A DNA stretch of 64,000 bases from CBDUXP01 sp965371225 [NCBI: uncultured bacterium]. Lineage in GTDB: Bacteria; Abyssobacteria; SURF-5; CBDUXP01. The translations under genes and the position numbers were made by a program. The number at the start of each line of letters is the position of its first letter. Within the stretch, counting starts at the first letter, position 1. Positions 29,301 through 36,589 of this stretch are shown piece by piece. The notes beneath the pieces were generated by a model. The model was not told the DNA's origin and did not search any database. It saw only the letters and a list, made by a program, of their open reading frames with translations. The stretch is from positions 62,001-126,000 of the forward strand of contig CBDUXP010000002.1 of NCBI GenBank assembly GCA_965371225.1, given 5' to 3'.

Positions 29301-32162
29301 CTCCACGGAGGGGCTGAGGTACGTGAACCGCCCCTCGACATCGATGGACCAGATCAGGTCCTGCGCGTGTTCGGTCAGCACGCGAAACCGCTCTTCGCTT
29401 GTGCGGAGGGCCGCCTCGGACAGCCGGCGCTCCGTGATGTCGCGCGAGACGCCTTGGATGGCGACCAGGCGGCCGCCCGCATCCCGCACGGCGGTGACGG
29501 ACACCTCGCACCAGATGGCTTCGCCCGTCGAGGTCGCCTGGCGGATCTCCACGAGCCAGTTGTCCGGCAGTACGGCGCCAAGGTCGTCGGCGTCAATCCA
29601 CGCCCGGACTTCTGGATCCACATGCTCCTGGTCGGCCGCAACCACGCTCGACAGGAAGTGGTAGCCGATCAGTTCGTCTGGCGGGAAGCCGAACAGGCGC
29701 TCGGCTGAGGGACTCACGTAGGTGAACAGCCCCTGCGCGTCCGCCGCCCAGATCACGTCGCGCGCCTGGTCGGCCAACACGCGGTAGCGCTCCTCGCTGG
29801 CCTGCAGCGCGCGTTGGGCCGTAGCGCGGTCGGTGTAATCCGTCGCGACGCCGCTGACCCCGGTGACGGTCCCGTCCGCGTCCCGGAGGGGCGTGTAGTG
29901 CACTTCGTACACGAGGTCGCCGATTTCCGTGAGGGCCGACACGGGCGTCCCGGCCAGGGCTTGGCGGACGTTCTCAAGGATTTGGGGCACGTCGCGGTAC
30001 AACTCGTACACCGACTGCCCGACAATCTCGCCCGGCCATAGCCCTTGGGAGGCGAGCCCCTTGCCTTCGGACAGGGTGAAGATCCCGTCTCTGTCGATAC
30101 CGAACAGCACGACGGGGGCGTTCGCCACCAGGCTGCCCAACTGTTCTTCCGCGCGGCGCCGGTCTTCTTCGGCCTGCGCATGATCCTGCACGTCCGTCGC
30201 GACGCCCATGATGCCTTCGACCTCGCCCGTGCTGCCACGCACCGGCGAGTAGCGCACGTCGAATAGGCGGCCCGCAAACGGAAACTTCGCCGTGACCTCT
30301 TCTCCCGCCAGCGCCCGGCGCATGTGGTCCACTATCTCCGGGGCTTCGCCGATGCGCGTGAACTGCGGAGCTGCCGTGCTATCCGGAAGCACAGTGGTGC
30401 CCACGATGTCTTCTGGCTTCAGCCCGATGGATCGCAGGGCCTGGCCCTCGGCGAACGTGCACACGCCGCGCGCGTCCGCCGTGAAGAGGACCAACGGCAG
30501 GCTGGCCATCACGGTGCGCAGCCGCGCCTCGGTGGCCTCGAGGTTCGTGAGGGCGCTCCGGGTTTCCGTAACATCCCGGAAGCTCCACACCCGGCCGGAC
30601 GGCTCGCCCTCGACCCGCAGGGGGTGAGAGTGGTGTTCGATGATCCGGCCATCCTTGAATTCCAGAATATCGATGCTCTCGGCGTGCGGGTCGCCGTACA
30701 ACTCTTGCACCTTGGCGCGGAACGCCTCCGGCTCCGTGAGCTGGTCGAGCACAAACTGGAGCGCCTGGTCACCGTCGCGCGCCGCGAGGATCGCTTCGGG
30801 CAGCCCCCACATTTCGACGAGCTTCTGGTTGTAGGTCAAGAATTGGCCGTTGGCGTCGACCACCAGGACCCCGTCGGCCGTCGCATCCAACGTCGCGCCC
30901 AGCAGGGCGTCCGATGGGACCGGCCCGGCGACCGATGGGGCCGGCAGCGCATCCGATGGGGCCGGGTCGGGCGCCGTCTGCGTCCGGTCGCCGACCTCGC
31001 GCACGATGGCCTGCACCCGGCCGTCCTCCAGCAGGGTGGCCTGCGCTTCCACGAGCACGGGGGCACTATGCTTGCCGAGCAGGCGATGTTCGCTGACGGT
31101 CGTCTCGCCCCCGGGCGCGTCGGCCAGCAGAGCCTGCGCCGCCGCGGAGTCTTCCGGCGACAGGAGATCCGCGATGTTCCGCTCGCGCAATTCCGCTTCG
31201 GTGTAGTCGAGCATCGCGCAGAACCTGGGGTTGGCCGAGAGGAAATTACCCTGCCGGTCCACGATAAAAAGGCCGTCGGACGTCTGCGTCCTGAGGGCCT
31301 GGTATCGCTGCTCGCTGGTGCGCAGCCGCTGCTCCGCCTGCTTGTGGTCGGTCACGTCCAGCAGCACGGCCATCCCGCGCACGAACGCGCCGGTGTCGTC
31401 GCGCGTGGTCGTGGCTGACATCACGACTTCGAGCGGGGTGCCGTCCTTGGTCGCATATTGATACGGCACGTTCATGGCCAGCCCCGTCTCACGCAGACTC
31501 GGCAGGGCCACCTCTTCGGCGTACCGGCGAGATTCGGGCGTGAGGAAATCCGTCGCGGGCCGGCCCAGCACTTCCTCACGCGCGTACCCCAACCGGTCCA
31601 GCCAGGAATCACTCACGCTGACGAGCGTGCCCTCGGCGTCGATGGTCTGCAACATGATGGGGGAGTGGCTAGTAGACAGCAGGCGGAAGAAGTCTTCCTG
31701 CTCCTCCGGAACACACGTGGCTGGCGAAGTGGGCGCGGGCTTCCAGGCCCCCCGCCGGGCGGCTGCCGAGGCCACCTTGGCCGGCAGGAGGACGGTGAAC
31801 CCCTGGTGATCGTCCATGACCACACAATCGGCTGCCCCGGCTTTCAGGGCCCCTGCGGCTTCCGTCTCTTCCCCGGGAGCCACGAGCAAGATCACGGGCA
31901 TGTCTGGAACGGCAGCCAGGATCCGGGCACAGAGTTCCTGTCCCGACATGTCCGGTAAATCCTGGTCGATGAGTACCAGGTGGCAGTCGTTCGCCCTCCG
32001 TTGCTGCCGCAGTGCTCCCAGGGCGGCCTCACCGCTCTCGCACCGGGTGATGATGCACGGCATATCGCTCTTCAGGAGAGACCGGCGGATCAGGTCGCTC
32101 GCACTGTCGCTCGTTTCGGCGAACAGTATCTTGAGCGGAACTGTTGGGGCGTGATCCGTCAT
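26358..32162 (-). CDS. Giant hybrid sensor histidine kinase with N- and C-terminal receivers and ~11 PAS domains
   Basis: The 1,934-residue cytosolic kinase begins with a receiver-like domain (LVLIDQDLPDMSG, phosphoacceptor Asp in place). About eleven PAS/PAC units follow (PAC ends recur as RDITERR or TDVQDHA), from ~residue 145 to ~1555. The HisKA domain has its phosphorylated His at ~1573 (GGIAHDFNNLLV). The ATPase has N-box MNLITNASDAVENK, DSGIGMD and GRGLGLAAVLGIVRG. The C-terminal receiver has Asp at ~1867 (LVLLDMTMPHMAG). PAS domains sense redox, oxygen, light or small molecules; none shows an obvious flavin or heme motif, so ligands are unknown. No membrane segments are seen. A start at 32342 is possible but the extra N-terminus is not family-like. 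The 32163-32617 region holds its promoter. Confidence 0.93.
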   Translation of the reverse strand: MTDHAPTVPLKILFAETSDSASDLIRRSLLKSDMPCIITRCESGEAALGALRQQRRANDCHLVLIDQDLPDMSGQELCARILAAVPDMPVILLVAPGEETEAAGALKAGAADCVVMDDHQGFTVLLPAKVASAAARRGAWKPAPTSPATCVPEEQEDFFRLLSTSHSPIMLQTIDAEGTLVSVSDSWLDRLGYAREEVLGRPATDFLTPESRRYAEEVALPSLRETGLAMNVPYQYATKDGTPLEVVMSATTTRDDTGAFVRGMAVLLDVTDHKQAEQRLRTSEQRYQALRTQTSDGLFIVDRQGNFLSANPRFCAMLDYTEAELRERNIADLLSPEDSAAAQALLADAPGGETTVSEHRLLGKHSAPVLVEAQATLLEDGRVQAIVREVGDRTQTAPDPAPSDALPAPSVAGPVPSDALLGATLDATADGVLVVDANGQFLTYNQKLVEMWGLPEAILAARDGDQALQFVLDQLTEPEAFRAKVQELYGDPHAESIDILEFKDGRIIEHHSHPLRVEGEPSGRVWSFRDVTETRSALTNLEATEARLRTVMASLPLVLFTADARGVCTFAEGQALRSIGLKPEDIVGTTVLPDSTAAPQFTRIGEAPEIVDHMRRALAGEEVTAKFPFAGRLFDVRYSPVRGSTGEVEGIMGVATDVQDHAQAEEDRRRAEEQLGSLVANAPVVLFGIDRDGIFTLSEGKGLASQGLWPGEIVGQSVYELYRDVPQILENVRQALAGTPVSALTEIGDLVYEVHYTPLRDADGTVTGVSGVATDYTDRATAQRALQASEERYRVLADQARDVIWAADAQGLFTYVSPSAERLFGFPPDELIGYHFLSSVVAADQEHVDPEVRAWIDADDLGAVLPDNWLVEIRQATSTGEAIWCEVSVTAVRDAGGRLVAIQGVSRDITERRLSEAALRTSEERFRVLTEHAQDLIWSIDVEGRFTYLSPSVERFLGLNTTEMLGHHFAELLAPEALEMTNRLFAEGMAGTRTEARFEARLVPRSGEPIWYELYAVFLVDDAGRPMAVQGVARDITERRQADAALRESEERHRHLATQVRDIIWSIDSSGRFTYCSPSLERITGFTPEEVMGRGLDAIMHPDYLEQGMQLFGQAASGELDELMFESALRRKDGSVCPCEVNCVVLRDANGQLVGINGVTRDITERREAEQALRASEERYRALADHAQDMIWIADAEGHFTYVSPAIERITGFRPEEVLGYHYLTGLVTEEANVSISDLTRQVEAGELDAYRIEVPILNRAGEKVWCEIAVTVLRDADGRIRLRQGAARDITERKQAEEALRRSEASLAQAQQLAQMGNWAWDIPTDTLTWSDEIYRIFGIGREEFAGTYDSFMSFVHGDDREAVEAAIQASLSQGTPYGIDHRVRRPDGTLRWVHEHGEVVYDKDGTPIGGMGTVQDITERKRAEEALQFTQFAVDHAADAVFWMDPDARFTYVNDAACRSLGLSREELLTLSVFDIDADFTREQWPVVWDSLTRDGVFRLETRHRRKDGTTFPVEITANLLQYGDKRFNCAFARDISERQQAEAERHELQQQIQHTQKLESLGVLAGGIAHDFNNLLVGMLGNAGLALMDLPDSSPSVGYLQRIETAAQRAADLTNQLLAYSGRGKFIIRPLHLSALVEEMAHLLETVISKKAVLKLNLATDLPAIEGDATQVRQVIMNLITNASDAVENKSGAISITTGRLHADRAYLTETFLDEDLAEGIYAYLEVSDSGIGMDVDTIAKIFDPFFTTKFTGRGLGLAAVLGIVRGHHGALKVYSEPGRGSTFKVLFPAVNKEVLPAPEEPPSAREWRSGGLVLVVDDEENVRSVAKATLEHAGFEILTANDGVEALEVFKEHEEDIVLVLLDMTMPHMAGDETFRELRRLRSEVCVILSSGFNEQDATNEFSGKGLAGFIQKPYHPSALLDKVRAALEG

Positions 32163-32617
32163 AGCAACTAGTGGCGGTTCTGGGGTCGCCCAGGGCGCGC
32201 TGCGCCAGCGGTCACGCCCGCACGCGCCTGGTCGCTCCAGCCGCTGTCGACGGGCGTCCGCCCACCTGTCATCCGTCGCTGCCCCGCCACTGCACTGCCT
32301 CGCTCTTCGCTCTAGCCGGCCCCGATGCAAACCGACACGCATATATACTGATACTACTAATAATACTACTATTGCTGCACGTCTGTATAGGTTCCAGAGG
32401 GGCTTAAGTGCTAGTTCAGCACTACTTCTGTGCTACGACGTGCGACGGATGACGGTCAGGGGGAGGGTACTGCGCGATGGCCTCAGGGGGGAGCTCTAGC
32501 CAGCGTGGCCGAGTCCAGGCGCAGGCCCCTTACCCGGCGGGTGGGGCGGGAGAGGAGCGCCGCCCAGAGGGGGGCCGGGCGGCACTCCCGGGGGCGCTGC
32601 GGCCCCTCAGGGAACGG
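32163..32617. other. Kinase promoter region with tandem direct repeat
   Basis: This gap upstream of the kinase contains an AT-rich patch at 32338-32390 in GC-rich DNA. Within it, ATACTACTA occurs twice, at 32351-32359 and 32363-32371, a 12-base period that could hold a regulator on one face of the helix. A small hairpin, AGTGCT/AGCACT (32407-32423), also lies here. No coding gene was recognised. Confidence 0.55.
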
Positions 32618-34063
32618 CTACACGATGCCGGGGGCGAAGTTGCCGTGGAAGCCGGCGGGAATCCGGTGCCTGACGGTCAGCTTGGCGACGGGCGCGGCAT
32701 CCAGGTTCTGCGCCTCCAGGATCGCGAGATAGCTGCTCCCGTTCGGGCTGTCGTGCACGACAGTGAGGATGTACCCTTCGTCCTCCGCCGCATCGGCGGC
32801 ACGCGGCACGAAGATGGGCTCGCCCGGGAAATGCCCAAGCCCGAAGTCATGCACCACATTCGGCCCACCCTGCCGATCGTACTTTACGATCTGGTGCCTG
32901 CCGCCCGCGAAGAACTGCCCATCCGCGATCACCGCATACCCATACTGGTTCGGGTACCCCACCAGCCGGTCGTCGAGCCGCGGGAATTCCGCCGTACGCT
33001 CGCTGAGCTGCCGTTCGCTGCACCGGCCGGTCGCCAGGTCCAACTCGTACAGGAAGGGGTTCGCCCCGCTGCCGGGCACCACCTCGCCGGCACGAATGGT
33101 TTCTAAGGATTTCAGGAGCGCGCCGCCGTCCAGGTAGCTGCACGCGTCCATGTAGATCTTGCCGTCCGCCTCGTACGCGTTGCCCGGATGAAACATGAAG
33201 GCCGGGGTCGGCGCGTCGAACCACTGGACCGTCGCCCCCGCCTCGCGCTTGCGGACGCCGAACTTCAGCCCGCGCTCCGGGCGCCACTTGACCCAGTCGG
33301 AGAATCCCCCTTCGGGCCCCGCCGCGCCCATGATCGGCTCCACCACGATCGGCGTGAGCAGGATGATGGCGTAGTGTTCCGTGATCGCGATGTCGTGCAT
33401 CATCGTCGGATACGGCACGTCGACCGCTTCGGCCAGGCTGCACGTGCCGTCGGGTTCGATGACGTAGAGCTGCACGAACGGCGGCATGAACTGGTAGCCG
33501 TGGATGACCATCTGCCCCGTGCGGCCGTCGATTTTCGGGTGCGCGGTAGTGGACATGCCGAGCATCCGGCCGCCGAACGTGTGTTCGCCGATGGGGTCGA
33601 GGGTGCGCGCGTCGATCTCGAAGGGGTACGCGTTCTCCACCATGGCCATAAGCTTGCCGCCGTGGTGCACCACGTTCGTATTGTGCTGCTGGCGCATAAG
33701 CACGGCGTCCGTGGGATTGTCGACGGTCACCCCCACGGAATTCTGATTGAACCGGCCTTCGGCCTGTTCCGCGAGAAAGCTCGCGTTCCGCACGAACCGG
33801 TCGGTGTAGTGCACCCGCCCGTCCTCGAACCGGAACGCATGCACCAGGGCGTCCCCATCGAACAGGTGAAGCGCGCCGTCGCCCCCCGGCGGCAGGATCT
33901 TCTGCGACGGCCCGTTGCGGTAGAGCGTGCCGTAAATCTCGCGGGGCACCTGGCCCTCGACGTCGGTAATCTCGTAGCTGTCCTCGTTCGTTGACGGACG
34001 CCACGCGTCCACCCACCACCCCAGGTGCGTCTGCACATCCACCGTCTGTTCCGCTGTGGTCAT
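32618..34063 (-). CDS. Carotenoid oxygenase / retinal-pigment-epithelium family dioxygenase
   Basis: This 481-residue seven-bladed propeller enzyme cleaves carotenoid or stilbene-type double bonds with non-heme iron. All four iron-binding His are visible: His175 (STTAHPKID), His223 (MMHDIAITEHY), His292 (FMFHPGNAYE) and His473 (AGFHGNFAPG). The N-terminal REIYGTLYRNGP and the LHLFDGDALVHAF stretch are family hallmarks. Length is normal and there is no signal peptide. Its ATG overlaps the stop of the TetR gene at 34060 (ATGA), so the enzyme is expressed with and probably controlled by that regulator. The substrate (a carotenoid, apocarotenal or lignostilbene) cannot be read from sequence. Confidence 0.93.
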   Translation of the reverse strand: MTTAEQTVDVQTHLGWWVDAWRPSTNEDSYEITDVEGQVPREIYGTLYRNGPSQKILPPGGDGALHLFDGDALVHAFRFEDGRVHYTDRFVRNASFLAEQAEGRFNQNSVGVTVDNPTDAVLMRQQHNTNVVHHGGKLMAMVENAYPFEIDARTLDPIGEHTFGGRMLGMSTTAHPKIDGRTGQMVIHGYQFMPPFVQLYVIEPDGTCSLAEAVDVPYPTMMHDIAITEHYAIILLTPIVVEPIMGAAGPEGGFSDWVKWRPERGLKFGVRKREAGATVQWFDAPTPAFMFHPGNAYEADGKIYMDACSYLDGGALLKSLETIRAGEVVPGSGANPFLYELDLATGRCSERQLSERTAEFPRLDDRLVGYPNQYGYAVIADGQFFAGGRHQIVKYDRQGGPNVVHDFGLGHFPGEPIFVPRAADAAEDEGYILTVVHDSPNGSSYLAILEAQNLDAAPVAKLTVRHRIPAGFHGNFAPGIV

Positions 34064-34692
34064 CTCTCTCCTCCGGCGGCCCCAGACGAGCCGCGGTTCC
34101 CGGCGAATACGCTTGCGAGCATCGGATCCACCAGGTCCTCGAGCGCGCGGCCCATGATCAGCTTGTGCGCCAGGTGCAAGGACACCAGTCCGTGCAGCCC
34201 GGCCCAGAACACGTGGGCCACCGTGTCCGGATCGCCCGCGAGCAGGCCCGCCTCAATGAGGGCGGCTACTGCCGCCCGGCAGTGGCCCCAGCTCCGGCTC
34301 GCTTCCGCGTCCAAGGTCGGCGACGCGGCGGTCTCCGGCTGGTCCAGTTCGAACATCAGGCGGTAGGCCCCCGGCTCGGCCAGGGCGAACCGAACATACG
34401 CGCGGCCCAGCGCCCGCATCCGCTCCGGGGGGTCGTCGACCCCGGCGGCGGCCGCTTCCAGGGCTTCCGAGAACCGGCTGAACGCCTGCGCCCGCACCAC
34501 CGTGAAGATGTCCGCCCTGTCCGCGAAGTAGCGGTAGGGGGTCATGGGCGAGCAGCCCACGTCCGCGGCGATGGCGCGCAGGGTCACCGCCTCGTACCCG
34601 CGCTCCGCAAACAGCCGCGCGGCGGACGCGCACACCCGTCCGCGAAAGCTCTCGATCTCCGGTTCCGTCAGCGTGGTCCGCGGCATGGGCAT
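34060..34692 (-). CDS. TetR-family regulator of the carotenoid oxygenase
   Basis: This 210-residue regulator has an HTH domain (AVTLRAIAADVGCSPMTPYRYF, residues ~35-56) and a C-terminal TetR_C13/WHG-like ligand domain (VAHVFWAGLHGLVSLHLAHKL). Two in-frame ATGs exist, at 34692 and 34686 (both M-P). Promoter spacing puts the RNA start at about the second ATG, so 34686 is probably the true start and the message leaderless. The gene leads a two-gene unit with the oxygenase (4-base overlap). A palindrome in the promoter spacer is a likely autoregulatory operator. Confidence 0.88.
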   Translation of the reverse strand: MPMPRTTLTEPEIESFRGRVCASAARLFAERGYEAVTLRAIAADVGCSPMTPYRYFADRADIFTVVRAQAFSRFSEALEAAAAGVDDPPERMRALGRAYVRFALAEPGAYRLMFELDQPETAASPTLDAEASRSWGHCRAAVAALIEAGLLAGDPDTVAHVFWAGLHGLVSLHLAHKLIMGRALEDLVDPMLASVFAGNRGSSGAAGGER

Positions 34693-34693
34693 A

Positions 34694-34722
34694 TATATAC
34701 CACGTAAACTTTACAATGTCAA
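34694..34722 (-). promoter_or_regulatory. Strong consensus promoter with operator in spacer; leaderless start
   Basis: On the minus strand, TTGACA (34717-34722) and TATATA (34694-34699) are separated by 17 bases. The -10 box directly abuts the ATG at 34692, and the expected RNA start, seven bases after the -10 box, falls on the A of the ATG at 34686. The spacer contains the perfect palindrome GTAAAGTTTAC (34704-34714), well placed to be bound by the TetR product. Confidence 0.78.
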
Positions 34723-34816
34723 ATAAACGATCTCGGCCTCCGAATCCGTTGAGATGGGCCAACATTCGTGGAGGCCCTCCCGTACGGATCGGAGGCGGCC
34801 GCCCTGGGAGCGCTTC

Positions 34817-34934
34817 CTGGGGGGGTTGTGATAAAGCCTAGGGAATACGTGTCATAACCCCGTGGCGAAGGGGGTCAGAAGGGGGGGAGAATGGGGTGCT
34901 CAGCGCAGTATTTGCGACGGGCTCAGGTGGTGCG
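34817..34934 (-). repeat. Left inverted repeat of the TIR island (118 bp)
   Basis: Read on the minus strand, this matches the plus strand of 36834-36951 at roughly four positions in five, with few or no gaps. Fixed blocks are CGCACCACCTGAGCCC, ATACTGCG, TTCTGACCCC, GGGGTTATG and CCCTAGGCTTTAT. It contains CGTGTCATAA (34848-34857) and TTGTGATAA (34826-34834). It may be a transposon-type end carrying the 3' end of a lost gene. Confidence 0.75.
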
Positions 34935-35114
34935 CTCTGGCGCGTGCGGCGCGTCGAGGTGCAGGCAGTTGCCGAAGTGGTCGCACCAGGCGCTGCACTA
35001 GCAGCCGGGGCAGATGCGGTTGACCAGGTGCACGGTCAGCGTGCCGTCGCCGTGATCCTCGACGACGCGCTCGACAGCCGGCGCGTGGTGCGCCTGGGCG
35101 CCTTGTGCGCCTCG
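34926..35114 (-). pseudogene. Cys-rich protein remnant interrupted by TAG
   Basis: An open minus-strand frame of 63 codons has one TAG at 34998-35000 and no start codon. The residues before the TAG end VHLVNRICPGC. Those after it read CSAWCDHFGNCLHLDAPHAP, with ERTT before the TGA. The Cys/His spacing and codon use look like a once-functional zinc- or metal-binding protein. The last ~10 codons lie in the left inverted repeat; the right copy has a similar but diverged end (HAPPRTT). Read-through of the TAG as an amino acid cannot be excluded but decay is more likely. Confidence 0.35.
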
Positions 35115-35138
35115 TCATCTCTTGCTAGGCTCGGAAAT

Positions 35139-35384
35139 ATGAACAGAGCGAACCCAGTCATTCGAGTTGAAACCTTCATCGAGCCGCTCCGGCCGGGCCG
35201 CTGGCGTGCAGGCGTGGACCTCGTCCGCGCGAACGGCATGGTCGGATCGGTGCACGAACTACCACCCACACGTCGCCCCTGCGGATCGGTGTGGGAGGAA
35301 TTCACGTCCACCGGAGCTGCCGACCGCGCGACTGCCAAGTCGAAGGAACACTACGAGCTGATCCACGGCCTGACCACGCTATAG
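35139..35384 (+). CDS. Small hypothetical protein in the TIR island
   Basis: The 81-residue protein has no recognised family. It is basic and hydrophilic, without a signal peptide, and ends in SKEHYELIHGLTTL. It lies between the left inverted repeat and the truncated methylase, and the methylase fragment continues in the same frame after its TAG. It may be real, or the first part of a damaged longer gene. Base composition is closer to the island than to the flanks. Confidence 0.4.
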   Translation: MNRANPVIRVETFIEPLRPGRWRAGVDLVRANGMVGSVHELPPTRRPCGSVWEEFTSTGAADRATAKSKEHYELIHGLTTL

Positions 35385-35386
35385 CT

Positions 35387-35723
35387 CCAAGGCCCTCGCA
35401 TCAGCGTCGCGGATCGCGTCGGCCTCTTCGATGGAGTCGAAGACGGCCTCGCGGTGGGCGATGTGCGGGCCGGGCGGGGGTTCTACCGGAGCCTTGTGGC
35501 CGAGACGGTGGCGGCCTGCCAGGCGGCTGGGGCCTATCTCTACAACGACGCTGTGCTCGTCACCCCAGCCGGCTCCCTGCCCCTCAGGACGGCTCGGGCC
35601 TTCCCCGCCGGCCGTAAGCTGGGGAAGTCCCACCAGAACCTCCTCGTCTTCTACAAGGGCGATCCGCGCCTCATCAAGCAGCACTTCCCCCCGGCCGACC
35701 TGATATGCGATGACCGCCCGTAG
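35387..35723 (+). pseudogene. C-terminal fragment of a phage-type DNA methyltransferase
   Basis: The frame opens just after the TAG at 35382-35384. It carries the C-terminal part of a DNA methyltransferase of the type found in phages: GAYLYNDAVLVTPAGSLPLR, then a GRKLGKSHQNLLVFYKGDPR stretch that resembles the conserved end of this family. The catalytic N-terminus (motifs I and IV, such as DPPY) is missing, so it cannot be active. A GTG at 35454 could start an 89-residue peptide. It lies directly before the TIR gene, so it probably belonged to a methylase-containing defence or phage module. Confidence 0.65.
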
Positions 35724-35740
35724 CTATACAATTGTGCCTC

Positions 35741-36589
35741 ATGGCTACACAAGTCCCCCTCGTGGAGCAAGGCAAGTTGGATAAGGCGCTGACCCTGCTC
35801 AGGAGACGGCAGGAAGAACTCGCGCAATTCAAGGATCAGGACCGCCAAGGAGCCGAGACGCACCAATGGACAAACCTCACTCATTCAGACGTCCGGGACA
35901 TCTTCGGCCGCGGCTCCGATCAGGATCACGCCTTTCAGGGAGCATTTTACGCCGTGGAACTCACCGATGGATACGGGGACATTGTGCCCGGTGCGCAGCG
36001 GGAAATTTGGAGCTATGTCGATGCCGTGTTGTCGGGATTTGTCCAGCACATCGAGGAAAGGATTGAGCTAGGGTTGCAGGCCGCGGAGCAGGGCAGCGGC
36101 GCTGGGGGAAGTGGGACAGTCCCCGGCCCTTCTTCCCGTGACGTGTTCGTCGTGCATGGCCATGACCGTGTGACACGCGATAGAGTCGAACTTTTGTTGA
36201 GGCAGCTAAAGCTGAATCCTATAGTGCTGGAAAACCAGCCCAGCAAGGGGCAACACGTTCTCGGAAAAGTCCAGGCCAATGCGGATGTATCGTTCGCGGT
36301 CGTGCTCCTCACGCCGGATGATGCGGGCGGTGAGGCCGTGGACAGCGATACCCCAATAGCCCACGTCACCCAGCATCGGGCCAGGCAGAATGTAATTCTT
36401 GAACTGGGATTCTTCCTCGGCAAATTGGGCCTGAGCCACGTGTGCGCACTCTACACCCCGGGTGTTGAGCTTCCAGGCAACTACGGGGGCGTGGTGTACG
36501 TGTCCTTGGATCTTCCCGATTGGCCCCTCCGCTTGGGGAGGGAGATTGATGCGGCCGGAATCGATGTCGATTTTAACCTCCTAAAATGA
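35741..36589 (+). CDS. TIR-domain effector, CAP12/Pycsar type (PF10137-like)
   Basis: This 282-residue protein has a helical N-terminal half (residues 1-115, beginning VEQGKLDKALTLLRRRQEEL). A Gly/Ser linker follows, then a TIR-like nucleotide-binding domain from ~134. Motifs are VFVVHGHD (135-142), QPSKGQHVLGKVQ, VVLLTPDD (187-194) and RQNVILELGFFLGKLG with Glu221. Family knowledge: such TIR domains degrade NAD+ in CBASS, Pycsar and related anti-phage systems, with Glu as the catalytic residue. No cyclase gene is beside it, so this may be an orphan effector or a relic. A start at 35732 (TTG) is possible. Codon composition is clearly less GC-rich than the flanks, and inverted repeats bound the region, which suggests transfer. 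Confidence 0.85.
   Translation: MATQVPLVEQGKLDKALTLLRRRQEELAQFKDQDRQGAETHQWTNLTHSDVRDIFGRGSDQDHAFQGAFYAVELTDGYGDIVPGAQREIWSYVDAVLSGFVQHIEERIELGLQAAEQGSGAGGSGTVPGPSSRDVFVVHGHDRVTRDRVELLLRQLKLNPIVLENQPSKGQHVLGKVQANADVSFAVVLLTPDDAGGEAVDSDTPIAHVTQHRARQNVILELGFFLGKLGLSHVCALYTPGVELPGNYGGVVYVSLDLPDWPLRLGREIDAAGIDVDFNLLK

Noticed and set aside
26253-29708. 1,151-codon plus-strand frame opposite the kinase
   Set aside because: Repeats mirror the PAS repeats in antisense; no start signal and no domain motif.
35382-35384. TAG read-through joining the 81-residue gene to the methylase fragment
   Set aside because: No SECIS or recoding signal is visible, and TAG is not used for selenocysteine; decay is simpler.
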